Assembly (NCBI RefSeq): GCF_963675165.1 | Contig: NC_087378.1 | Coordinates: forward strand, 6,691,205 to 6,755,204 | Length of the DNA: 64,000 nucleotides | Direction: 5' to 3' | Source: Halichondria panicea | Lineage: Eukaryota; Porifera; Demospongiae; Suberitida; Halichondriidae | Part shown: positions 33,023 to 47,177 of the stretch, piece after piece | Layout of the letters: each line of letters opens with the position of its first letter | Numbering within the stretch: position 1 is the first letter of the stretch | The notes under the pieces: generated by a model | What the model saw: only the letters and a program-made list of their open reading frames with translations | Told to the model about the DNA's origin: nothing | The model's database searches: none | Program-made: the position numbers and the translations under genes

Positions 33023-33529
33023 ATGGCAGAGCACTCTGCCACTAACGAGACCAGCCCTGAGCCAGTAAGCTGCTTGCGCGTGTTCCCTCCGGACACAGAC
33101 CCCTTTGACTACCCGCTCACAGAGGGTGGGTCAATTGCACGATTCATTATATACCCATACTTGTTCAATTTAAGGCGACACATGAAAATAATTACGAAGC
33201 CGTTGTTTCTTTTGGAGGTTGAAATTGAAGTTCTGGTGTCGCATATATTTAGAGGGTCGCATCTAATTGGAGGTTACTCTACTATCCTCGATTACAGGCC
33301 GCTTAAATTACTAGCGGCCTGGAATCGAGGCTATAGTTTGACCTCTATTTAGAACGCGACATAAAAAAATTTGTTAACGCAGCAGTCGCTACTTTTAGAG
33401 GTCAAAAAATTGCCTAAGATCGAGGGTGTCGCATATTTGGAGGGTCGCCTTAAATCGAATAAGTGCGGTATAGTCCTATGCTATGAGTGCTCTGTGTGTG
33501 TGTGTGTGTGTATGTGTGTGTGTGTGTGT

Positions 33530-33587
<58 letters not shown>

Positions 33588-36500
33588 CGCATGTCGGAGC
33601 TTGCATATCAGTGTTAGCTTGCGATTCACGATTCATTCTATACTAAATACTACAATTGCTCTATGTCTGTGTCTGTGTGTGTGCGTACATATCAGCGTTA
33701 GGTATTGTTGGTGATATCTGATTTGTTAGTATAGCTTGTACTGTCCCATGCACACACACCACAGGGGAGAGCTCGATTGGACGGGGGGAGGATTGCGATG
33801 TGACTCTCTCCACTGGGTCTCTCTCTCGGAAACATGCAATGATCCTAGTAGAACAGGGCTCACATTTTGTCATGGACCTTGGAAGTAGGAACAAGACGTT
33901 CAGGAAAATGGTGTGTATAATAGATATCGCACACATACAACTAAACGGAGATAGTCTCGGCAGCTATGAGAAGAGCTCTGTAAGCTATAGTCTAACAATT
34001 GATCCCCCACCCAACCATAGACATTGTTATGCCTCGGTGCGCATGCGCAAGCGAGGTATACGGTAGTGTGTTTGTGTGTCTGTGTGTGTGTGTGTGTAGA
34101 CTGCTACAGCTGCTCAAGGATGAATCAAGTGCAAGTAAGAGTTTCTATAGGCTTCTAGTCATGTTTAATTGGATTTTAATTCGTGGATTTGCAAAATAAT
34201 GCTTTGTTCTCGAGTTATGCCTAGTTTTGCTTACTTGGAATGCCATTGCAGCCTTTTCAGTAGAGCACGTAGCCAAACTTGTTTACCGAGTGTTGCTACT
34301 CTACTTAGTAGTTAGCTCTGCACTAGAACGCTGGCTATTGGTAGCTGCAAGAGTGACAAGAGAGCTTCAAGGCTCTGCTAATGCAGCCATTAATTTTAGA
34401 CTTGAACTTTTGGCATCGATCGTTTTTAACAACAATCATGGTCGGTCATTACCCACTCTGTGAGTTTTTGCATGCAACAAAATTAAATTGTTTTATTATG
34501 TGTATAAAAGCTTTATGTTATGTAGCTTTGGCATCTCCACCGAGGCATCAGCACCTGTGGTGCTTTCATTGTTAAAGTGATTGTTGAACGACAAGAAAAT
34601 AATGTTGTATATTAAATAATATTATAAAGCATGTTTTTATGTTCTAAAAGCATACCGTATTGCTGGTAATTTTCGTGGTTTTCGTGGTTGGAGGTCTGAC
34701 CACGAATATTTTACCCACGAATGAAGCGACCTTGCCTACCTTTACCTACAATCCAAGCTCCAACCACGAAAATATTATCCACGAAATGTCTCAATATCGC
34801 TGAACCACGAATATTTTGTCCCCCGAAAATTACCCGCTATACGGTATAATAGTGTTGTAATGTATAACGTGTATATTTAATGTTCGCGGTTTTCGCTGAT
34901 CAAGCATGTACCGTGAACATTTATAATACCCACGAATTTATTATCACATGCATGCATGCATGCTGCAGAAAGGCTGCTATTCCGCTAAAATTAAATTAAA
35001 TCCGCTAAAACCTTTCTAACGGTCAATCCGCGAAAGTTTATATACCGTATATCTTCTAATTTATCGGACACTTCTAATTACCCCGGACACTCTTTTGGGC
35101 AATTTTCGTTGTTCTAATACAACGGACACTCCAGTACTTTAATATTACATTTGTTCTAAATATCCGGACAATACTTTGAAAAGTTGAGTTACATTCACCA
35201 TTCACAGACGGCAAGTAAGACAAGACTTAGAGTGCTGCAGTTAGATAGCTTTAAGTAGCTAGTTTTAGATAGCTAGTGCAACTATTCAGTCGCACACTGG
35301 TCTATTAAACTTAGCTAGCTCGCATGCAGCTGCTTGCTTGTTCTAATTATTCCGGACACTTCGCATGCTGTATAAAGATCTGTTCCAATTATACCCGGAC
35401 AATTTCCAAAATAATTATTTTTTGCTGTCCGATAAATTAGAAGATATACGGTACCCTTGAAATATACCTACTGTACGGTATGTACAGTGAGTGTATGTGT
35501 AATACTAGTGTCCTTCCCTCACTCCCAGGTGACCCTCAAGCCCAACATCTACTATGAGCTGACTGATGGCATAGAGCTGACCTTCGCCAATCTAACTTGT
35601 CATTATCTCATACCCGAACCAGAGACAGAGGGTGATGAGGAGGAGACACAAGACTACGGAGCAGGGGAAGTAACAAAGGACGAAGCAGATGGTGAGGCTT
35701 GTCTGTGTTCTTGTGGAGATCTCAGTGCACTACGCATGTTTCGTCTTATTTTTAGAGGAGAGTGAAGGGAGCACAGTGTGTGACCCCAGTGAGGCTCGTG
35801 AAGGTGGTGGAGAGGGTGAGGGTGGGGAGGACGATGAGCCGACTCAGGCGTATGATCTTGACAGTCCTCGTTCTGACGGTGAAGGAGCTCCAATGGACAT
35901 TGAGCCTACAGTAGCCTATGGTAACGGTATTGCAATGTTCGTCATTAATACTTATGATTTTTGTAACCACTGCAGATCTGCAAGACCTAGAAGAAGGTGA
36001 CAAAGAGGAAGAGAATGATGACAGTGTGGCGTCCTCCCCACTCCTAGTCGGTGGGCCCAGACTAGTAGTCTCTGAGGAGAGTGAGTGGCCACTAGCTTTC
36101 TTGTTTAGCTCATTTTAAGCTTTCTAAATTTAAGCAGCCATATGAGTGTTAAGCATCCATGCATTCTCTTTGGTACTATGGGATACCTATAGATGCTTTA
36201 TGATACCTGTAGGTACCATTGGATACCGTACATGCATTTTGTAGCCCTTTGAAAGGCCTATGTTATAATGCAGTGATTGCTTTCGGATTCCAATAAAGAT
36301 GGCTGTTATAAGGGTGGATCAAAGATTCTCAAAGATTAATTTCCCATTCAGGTCCGTCAAAGAAGACCGTTTCCTTCATCAAGGTGCCCGATAAACCCGA
36401 TGAGGCCACACCCACTAGTGACAACGAAGCCACACAGGTGAACACTGATTCCGAGACAGACAATGAGAGCCCCAAGCCCGGGCCGACGCTAGAGAGAGGT

Positions 36501-39284
36501 ATCACTGAGCAAATGGACACGGCCCCTCCGATTGACCCCACTGTCTTATATGACCTCGATACTGATACGGAAGAAGATGCCATCCCAGATGCTACAAGCT
36601 CTGACACAATCCCCAACAAGGATACTACTAGTTCTGAAAACGAAGTTACTAGTTCTGACAAAGGTACTACGAGCTCAAATTCTGGTGTTGAAACTAGAGC
36701 TTCTGATGTCGAAGATACTGAACCTGTTGTGGAGCCTGCTGCTACTGAACCTACAAACGACTCTGACAGTACTGATATCGAGGAGGATAGCCCTGTCATA
36801 AGGAAACCCGTGGCTGCTAAGAAGAAAGGTGTAGCTCTCAGCTCTGACGAGGATGAAGGGAGTGGGACTGAAGAGAACAAGGAGCCTCCATTGAAGCCTC
36901 AACCATCAACTGGTGAGTGCTGTACACTAGGAGATACGCAGTCAAATGTGACGTTACTAGTGGAGCTGTTGTGTGTAGACTGAGTAATGAATTGAGCTAC
37001 AGCTGTTAGAAAGTTGTTCCACATAATTATTATACACTGTAGTCTATAAATCTGACTATTGCTCAATACCAATATCTGCTCCAATTGGGTGGGTCCTTTA
37101 ATTATGTACAATGTTCACAGTTGGTGGTCTAAGCCTGATGGACTTCTCTGAGCAAGGACCCCCCACATTGGGTGCAGGAACGCTCATCCTGCCGAGCTAT
37201 GAGGAGTCATGTGACCCTGAGGATGGTGAGGATGGTGGGCATGCCCCAACTCTGACAAAGGGGACCACCGTAGTGATGGAATCCTACCAGTCAACTTGTG
37301 TCCCCTCTGAGGGGGAGACCCCTGTGATTAATGAGGATAGCACTGTGGGGGGTAATAGTGGCGGCACTACCACATCGGTTACTAAAGGTGGGTAGTACAT
37401 GTAGTAACTGAGTTCTGAGCAGAGGCTTCTATGGAAACCCGTGAATAGACTTGTGGATCATTTCAAAGCTGCTGCCGTAGAAATTGTACGCATAGGACTG
37501 TAGCTTTCAGACTTTCTTACAGACTGATAATAATTATTATGCCCTTCCTGTTCCAGATGAAGCTGTCAGTGATGACGAGCAGCCGATCCCCAAAGTAGAG
37601 GTGAGCAAACAACGAACCTTCGCTCTGTCGTCTTTGAGTGGGCGTGGCAAAAGGGGCAGGGCCAAGAAAGGTACACGAGGACGAAAACCCATCAAACAAT
37701 CAGAGCCTCCTGAACTAGACACTGAAGCACTGCTAAACTTTGGAAGAGAAGACAGTGGCCCAAAAGTTGAATGTAAAGATCCACCCCCCTCTATAATAGC
37801 AGCCACCCTGTCTGTAGCCATGGACGTTGACAGCACTCTACCAGCTACTCTCAAACTGGATACAACCATCACTGAAGATAATATTGACCCACCTCCTAAA
37901 GGTCTAAAGGTCAAACGAGGGGGCTCTTCTAAGAGAGGGCGTGGCGGAAGAAGACAGACCTCGAGGAGTAAAACTAAAGCCTCTGTAGTGGAGTCAAATG
38001 ATTTGCTTGAGGAATCTCCTGATCTCACAGTAGTAGCTACCACACCCGAAGACAAAGCTCTGGACGACCAATCAAATTCAATTTCGGAGCAGTCGTCGAA
38101 AGAGTCTACCTCTTCTCAAAGTGGGCGTGGTAAAAGAGGACGTGGGAGAGCAAAGAAGGAAGGCAAGTGTGAAAGTACAAAACTCTGCATGCTTAATAAA
38201 TTGTGGACCCTTATATTTTCTCCTGGATAGCCTACTATTGTTTTATCCACAACTGTAAATTCCCTCCAGCAACACGAACCCCCTCTGTTCGTCGCACCCC
38301 CACCTCCAGTCGTAAAGTCTCAGCCTCAGCCACTGAAACACCTCGTGTCATGTTCACTGGTCTTATTGACGAGGATGGACAGAGGAGCGTACAAGATTTG
38401 GGAGGGGAGATGGTCGACTCTGTCTACCAGTGCACACACCTCATCACGGATAAAGTTCGACGCACCGTCAAGTTCTTGTGTTGTCTGTCTCGTGGCTGTC
38501 TCATTGTGAACAGCAACTGGTTGTCTGAGAGTGCGTTGGCAGGGCAATTCTTACCAGCTGAACCGTTCATCATCAAGGACAGAAGCTCTGAGAGACAGTT
38601 CAACTTCTCTCTTGTCAAGTGAGTGTACTATGGAGATTTACGGTATCAATGATTATCCTGACAGCTTTAGTAGCTACTTATATGACATGCATTAGTCAAT
38701 TGGTTGGGCAGAGTCCAACCAACTAAGTAAGCGTTCAGGGTGGACCATGCCCAACTAGATATTACTTATGTCCTTCTGCCCACACCCAGGTCCCACCATA
38801 GTGCCAAGCTGTGCAAGGTGCTAGAGGGCTACACAGTTTATCTCACGGCAAATATTAAGCCACAGAGAGAACAAATGGCCGATATCATCAAGTGCTCAGG
38901 AGGAGAGCCACTTGATTACACCCCCTCTGTTACCCCGGGCGACAAAGTCATTGTAATAACGTGTAAAGAGGATCTGGGTCTAACCTCAGATGCTTGTGTG
39001 GCAGGTGTGCCATTGTGCTCCACCGAGCTGGTGCTGGGTGGAGTGTTGAGACAGGAGGTGGACATTGACTCGTATCCTATCATGTGTGGGTATCTGTGGT
39101 ACAGCACTATTAAATGTTAGTGTCACCTTGTCTGGGGGCACATTTTTAGTTTTTTTTCTTGACAAACCCCCTCCCTAGACACACGATGGAAACAAGTGCT
39201 GTTGTTGTAACAACTAAGGGCAGAAAACGAGTAGCAAAAGAGCAATCTACAACCACAGTCCCTGCTAAGAGACGTCGTAAATAG
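33023..39284 (+). CDS. MDC1: Mediator of DNA damage checkpoint protein 1
   Basis: Chromatin scaffold that reads phosphorylated H2A variants at double-strand breaks. Eleven exons keep frame for 956 aa: 33023-33125, 33765-33910, 35529-35691, 35756-35920, 35976-36080, 36352-36912, 37121-37387, 37557-38162, 38270-38618, 38790-39089, 39179-39284. Exons 1-3 make an FHA domain (SIGRGEDCDV, SRKHA, GSRNKTF, then IELTFANLTCHY). Acidic middle exons carry TQAYDLDS, LYDLDTDTEED and DSDSTDIEED, resembling the CK2-type SDT motifs that bind NBS1 and TQ motifs of vertebrate MDC1. Exon 8 has GRGKRGRAKKG and RGRKP, AT-hook-like. Exons 9-10 encode tandem BRCT domains (RVMFTGLID...VRRTVKFLC...GCLIVNSNWL; KVIVITC...ELVLGGVLRQE) that match MDC1 best. 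The last exon adds a basic tail ending KRRRK. Intron 8 uses a GC donor. Confidence 0.92.
33151..33473. mobile_element. MITE family B, copy 2 (MDC1 intron 1)
   Basis: Left TTCAATTTAAGGCGACA and right GGGTCGCCTTAAATCGAAT ends match family B, as does the interior (ATAATTACGAAGCC, GAGGGTCGCATCTAATTGGAGG). The outermost bases are more degenerate than in copy 1. Confidence 0.7.
33494..33590 (+). repeat. (GT)n/(GC)n microsatellite
   Basis: About 97 bp of GT repeats ending in GCGCGCGCGC, in intron 1 of MDC1 right after the family B element. Confidence 0.95.
34029..34569 (+). mobile_element. Foldback element family E, copy 3 (MDC1 intron 2)
   Basis: Starts TGCCTCGGTGCGCATGCGCA, with an AAGCGAGGTA partner. 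Ends CTCCACCGAGGCA, then a CAGCACCTGTGGTGCT hairpin and TTCATT. About 540 bp. It looks like the most complete uninterrupted copy in the window. No coding region was recognised. Confidence 0.75.
34654..34845. mobile_element. MITE family A, copy 3 (MDC1 intron 2)
   Basis: Ends ACCGTATTGCTGGTAATTTT and AAAATTACCCGCTATACGGT. The interior matches copy 1 closely (GACCACGAATATTTTACCCA, GTCTCAATAT). Confidence 0.8.
35044..35452. mobile_element. MITE family D (MDC1 intron 2)
   Basis: About 410 bp with ends ACCGTATATCTTCTAATTTA and TAAATTAGAAGATATACGGT, a perfect 20-bp match. TATCGGACA/TGTCCGATA extends it, and repeated CGGACACTC/CCGGACAA motifs lie inside. Non-coding; the only copy seen here. Confidence 0.8.
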
Positions 39285-39569
39285 ACTGTTATATTTTTGA
39301 ACCTTAATTAACCTGTACCCACCCACATAGCTGTTGTTTATCTTATTTGTACACTGTACATATCACGACATTGTTGTTTTCTTTCATTATGTACACTGCA
39401 AAGTACCTGCTTAAAAACTCAGGTTGACTGTTAATAAGGGCACACACCTATACTAAACACAGCTCTTCAGACTGAAGGTACAAAGGAAAAACATAAATTT
39501 ATGGATGCTATAATGGGACAAGTACAAAATGTAACAAACATACAAAACTAACATAATTATTGTAGTGTT
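39285..39569. terminator. Shared 3' spacer MDC1 / TDH
   Basis: 285 bp between convergent stops, AT-rich with several T/A runs. No gene or known repeat seen. Confidence 0.4.
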
Positions 39570-42416
<2,847 letters not shown>

Positions 42417-42702
42417 TATCTTCTTGGACTGGTGCTTGATATAGGCTTGAGGAGGCACTGCACTGTACTGGTATAGAACACACGAGAGTTAAATAGCGCT
42501 TCGTCTACTGCAGAACACGTGACAACTATAGTCTACACACCCGTGCCACACCCAAATATTAATTCACCATGGAAACGTTAACTTTGCCTTTGCAGAAAAT
42601 ATTGTTTGCACACACCAGATAAAAACGTTGCATTCTAATTATAAATTACAGAGGGTTAAAAAAAAGCATAAAAATGTTTGAAGGTAAGGTTTCTTATGAA
42701 AG
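42417..42702. promoter_or_regulatory. Spacer between TDH start and sideroflexin copy 1
   Basis: 286 bp containing the TDH promoter/5' UTR and the 3' UTR of the sideroflexin gene next to it. No specific motif assigned. Confidence 0.35.
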
Positions 42703-44543
42703 TCAGAGTCCTTTGTTATAATACACTGTGGTTGTGTTAGGGGACACATCGAGAACAGACTCTCTCACTTCCGGCTCCAGCTTGGAGATGTGCATGGAAC
42801 TGCAGAGAGCAATGCTGGGTTAGACTATACAGAAACTGAAATCAACAACTATACCTTCTCTGAGGGAATATTGCTAGGCCCATCGGCACAGCCAACCAAA
42901 GGCTGTGTGTGTGCGTGCATGTGAATGTTATTAGACCACAAAGCAGCTAACATATTTTCTCCAGCCACAAAGGCTGTGCTCCTTATTGAAGAAAATATAT
43001 AGCAAATGTACCTACATGACATCTGCTTAAACTTTCACTATCATGCAATATCGTAGCAATATAAACACTGTGGATACACCATGATCTAATAGCACACCAT
43101 AGTCCAGTCAAGATCACAGTTAGACTTGCATTCATCCCAGTGTTGCTAACCTGTATGTGAACAAGCAGACACAATAGCTATACCCTCAACACACACATCA
43201 CCCACTCACCACACTAGGGACCATCTTCCCTAATGACTCCATAATAACTGGGGGGATGACTGCAGGAGGGAAGACATAGCAAGCATACGTATGTTTAGGA
43301 TTACTACAGGAAGGAAGACTAGCATAGTAGTATAATTACTCACTCAAAATTGGGAAAGCAATTGTGATTCTTGACAGAACAGATTGAGCAACACCTGTTC
43401 TTGCTGCATTCTGTGAACATTTGTACCAGAGATTGTACAAGCACTGCAGAGAGAAAGGGCACCCTAAATTACCTTTGAGACTTTGTCTCCCAGTTTGTTC
43501 CCGTCCTGGTCAGTCACGTGAATGCCATTGTTCCACTCCTCCCATCTCATAAGGGGAATGTTTACCATGTTAGCCGCTGCTATGGCAACAAAGGGCACAA
43601 ACCGTCCAATCAGATGAGGCAGGCGCTGCTTGTACTGTGAAAGACAAGTATCATCATCACGGTAAGAATCATATGCACACTATTTTTTGGGTTTTACTTT
43701 TTTCACAATTTTGTTGAGAGTGAGAGCAGTGGTGGTAGCTACAGCTGTGGCAGCCACTCCACATCCAACAACCTGTCTGCAAAATCAAGAAAAACAAATG
43801 AATCTGATTTAGAGGAGTCATACATACTTTGTAGGGATGTCTTTGACTCCGCTACGGTTGGTAAAGTTTGCAAGAGCATTAAACCCCTGATTAGCCGACT
43901 GCCAAAAGATTACAGCACCTGTGGTCCTATTGTGCAACAGTAAACAGGTTGGGAGTTAGATAACAGCATTGATTAGATCATTAATATTTTCCCACTGCAA
44001 ATGCATGCATTCACCTGTAGAAGGTTATCATGAGTCCTGTGATGATCATGTTGCCAGGCACTTGGAACGACATTCGACCATACACCAACATCTTCTCTCC
44101 CGTGTCCGGATGGTAGGCAGAGTCATACAGCCTCTTGGCCTCCCACAGCTGATCCTCCGTAGTGCCCTGAGGGGTCTGTCCTTCCCTGCATGTGACCAAA
44201 CACATCGTTAGCTAGACGTACATCTGAATACTGCTGGTATAATTATTTGTACTGCACTTGGGAGCTGAAACCACAAATGAACCTCATCATAGAAGCCATC
44301 CCAGAGCTACTCACTGCTAGTACTGAAAGTAGAGCTACCGGTAGCTATGCAGTAGCTTTATAGCTTGCTGCAGCTTTACCTGTGAGCTTTGACCATGGTA
44401 GCAGCCTCTGCCAGTCTCCTATTACTTGCGAATACGTTCAGTGGACTGGTAGTCTCTAAGAAGTGGTGGAACCTTGCTCCATAGGTATTGTCTCCATAAC
44501 GAGGCTTCGATAGGTCAATATTCGTGGTTGGAGACTTGTCCAT
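42703..44543 (-). CDS. Sideroflexin, copy 1
   Basis: Inner-mitochondrial-membrane protein of the sideroflexin (tricarboxylate carrier-like) family. Human SFXN1 and SFXN3 carry serine for one-carbon metabolism. Start [20 protein letters not shown], then [18 protein letters not shown]. The next exon reads [22 protein letters not shown] with NMIITGLM. Later exons include [20 protein letters not shown], the [20 protein letters not shown] signature and INVTDQDGN-type [13 protein letters not shown]. The gene ends VYYNKGL, the characteristic sideroflexin C-terminus. At least eight exons; exact ends not all fixed. A tandem paralogue follows upstream on the same strand. Confidence 0.9.
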
Positions 44544-44714
44544 GGTAGCTGTTTCTTTGAAGATGTGTTTGTGAGCTTTCTAGTGTCTATGATCGTCTGA
44601 CACATGTGACATGTTATAATTACACCCCACACACACCCCTGCCACACCTTTTCATTTTTAATCCCAATTAAATAAACCCTACAGTGTATAATTATTAATA
44701 AAAACAAATAAACC

Positions 44715-46828
44715 CTATAGTCCTTTGTTATAATACACTGTGGTTGTGTTGGGGGACACTTTGAGAACAGATTCTCTCACTTCCGGCTCCAGCTTGGAAA
44801 TGTGCATGGAACTGCAGAGAATACAGAGAATCGTATATAATCACATGTTTGGATTTTAGTATGGACGTAGCTACAAACATTAGAACCCTTGCATGCTTTT
44901 GTAGTGCAACAAATTGCTAACAGCTAGCTACTTCTGCTCCAGCCTTCTTTAAGGACGCTTGTAAATGTAAGTCTCAATTTTACCTTTGCTGAGGCCACAT
45001 AGCCAGGCTGAGGGGGACAGCAAACCATAAACTGTGGGAGAGGAGAGGTGAGGTGGTATACAATAACGAGAGGGTGACACTTACCATAACCCTGCCAGTC
45101 CCACTGACAGCAAGGTGCTCATCGCAGGTCCTCTAGTCTGTAGGGGTTAACCCACCATTAGATGTGTCATTATTACTGCATCTAAAATGTATTGTACGTG
45201 ACCCTTAAGATAATTATTTGGCTCATGCACAAAATGTAGTAATTATGCTACGGCCGATTAATTACAACATTAGCACATTTTAACATAATTATTGCTGTGT
45301 CTAAAATCAACTGTACGTGAGTGACCCTTATAGTTTTAAGGATATTTAGATCATGCAAAGAATGTAGTATATAGACTACGGCTGAATGGTTATTAATTAC
45401 AACACCAAATAGAGAGAGCTTACTATAGGAAATCTTTTCTCCAGAGAGTTCATAATAATTGGAGGCACAACTGAAGAGAAAGAATCGTTCAAATAGTTCA
45501 TTGTCTCACACACTACATATTATATCCACTTACCCATAACTGGAAGAGCTGTTATAACTCGTGTCAATAAGACCTTGAACAACGCTTGATTAGAAGCCGT
45601 CTATAAAGGTAATTATAATTATGCTCATGAAATGACACAGAAAACAAAACAAGTTACCTTAGATCGCACATCTCCGAGTTTATTTCCCTCTTTATCTGTG
45701 ACCTGTATGCCGTTGTGAAACTCGTCTAGTCTCATGAGGGGGATGTTGACTGTGTTGGCTGCCACTATCGCCATAAACGGCACAAACCGTCCAATCAGAG
45801 GAGGGAGACGCTGTACAGACGAATCATGTGACATATTACTATAGCGACATTTAAAAGCGACATTTAAAGTACCGTTTGAACGACTTTGTTCAATATAAGA
45901 GCTGTGGTAGTAGCAGCTGTAGTTGCCGCCAAGCCGCACTTGACCAGCTGACTATAAATAGAAGAAAGAGAAATCAAAATATCTCGTGCATGACAAGCGT
46001 AACTTACTCTGTGGGTATAAACTTGTCTCCACTTCTGTTTGTGAAATTGATGGTAGCCATGTATGCTTGATTAGTGGCCTGCCAGAACAGCACTGCAGCA
46101 GGGTGCCTACAATTGTGTTTAGTGAGGCAATAACAATTATCCTTGAAGTACATACAATAACCAGACAGTCATCCAATGCACCGTTTAGACTACTAGAAAC
46201 CAATGTCAGTCACAATTTATAACCAGTACATCATGTACACTCAATCCCAACTGCATGTACAGGTACTTACTTGTAGAAGGTGAGCATGAATCCAGTGATA
46301 GTCATTTGACCTGGTACCTGGAAAGACATCCTCCCAATAAGCAACATTTTCTCTCCTGTGTCCGGATGGTAGGCAGAGTCATACAGCCGCTTGGCCTTCC
46401 ACAGCTGATCCTCCGTAGTGCCTTTAGGAGCAGCCCCTCTCCTGACAAAGGAAGAGGAATATCCTGTTTATTATCCCTATGTTATTCAGCGTCAGGATAG
46501 CGTCAGGATGCAATTTTCTATTGAAAAACTTAGAGGGATCCTAAAATTAAATGTATGTAGCTTATTTTAATAGGCTGGTGGAGAAATAAATAAGTTTGTG
46601 GACGAAGTAACACACACACATGCACACGCCCAATGCAACTCACTTGTGGTCCTTGACAAGCTGAGCAGCCTCCGCTAGTTTCCTGGTGCTCACAAATAGG
46701 TTGAGCGGGTTGGCAGTCTCGTAGAAGTGCCTCGCACGACCTGTGTACGTGTTCTGATCATATCGGGGCTTGGAGAGATCAATATGAGGCAAAGGAGGGC
46801 TGCTCTCAGTAGGATTGGTAGTGGACAT
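44715..46828 (-). CDS. Sideroflexin, copy 2
   Basis: Tandem paralogue of copy 1 with the same exon order. Start [20 protein letters not shown], then [17 protein letters not shown]. The membrane/central exons include [20 protein letters not shown] and [18 protein letters not shown]. The gene ends in VYYNKGL like copy 1. The protein is clearly diverged from copy 1 in the first and middle exons, yet the last coding 80-90 bp are nearly base-identical between copies. That pattern points to local gene conversion. Divergent from PPT1, with a 349-bp spacer. Confidence 0.9.
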
Positions 46829-47177
46829 TATGTAGAAGATTGCACTACAAATGAGGACAGAACTTTAGCTATGATTGGCGGTTTCACTGAAGAGACAGAC
46901 AAAATCTTGTTAACTGAGAAGTCTTGATAATGTTCACTTTAATAATTGCTTGAGAGAGAAATTCGAAAGGGAACTTCAGGAAGGACCTTTATGCGTATAT
47001 GCAGAGATTCCTTGAACAATGGCCATGTGGGCTAGTAGCCACGCCCCTGTCCTATGTGGGCGTGGCTTGTACACTCTAGAGCAATCATCATGTGACCACC
47101 AGTTCCACATGCTTACTTAATTTACTTGCATGCTTGTGTGTGTACTGAACAAGCTAGCTACCTGATCTGAAAGTACA
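46829..47177. promoter_or_regulatory. Divergent promoter sideroflexin 2 / PPT1
   Basis: 349 bp between divergent starts of a mitochondrial and a lysosomal protein gene. Includes CACGTGG-like and GGGCGTGGC pieces (a GC/CACCC-type box at about 47058). No TATA box assigned. Confidence 0.4.
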
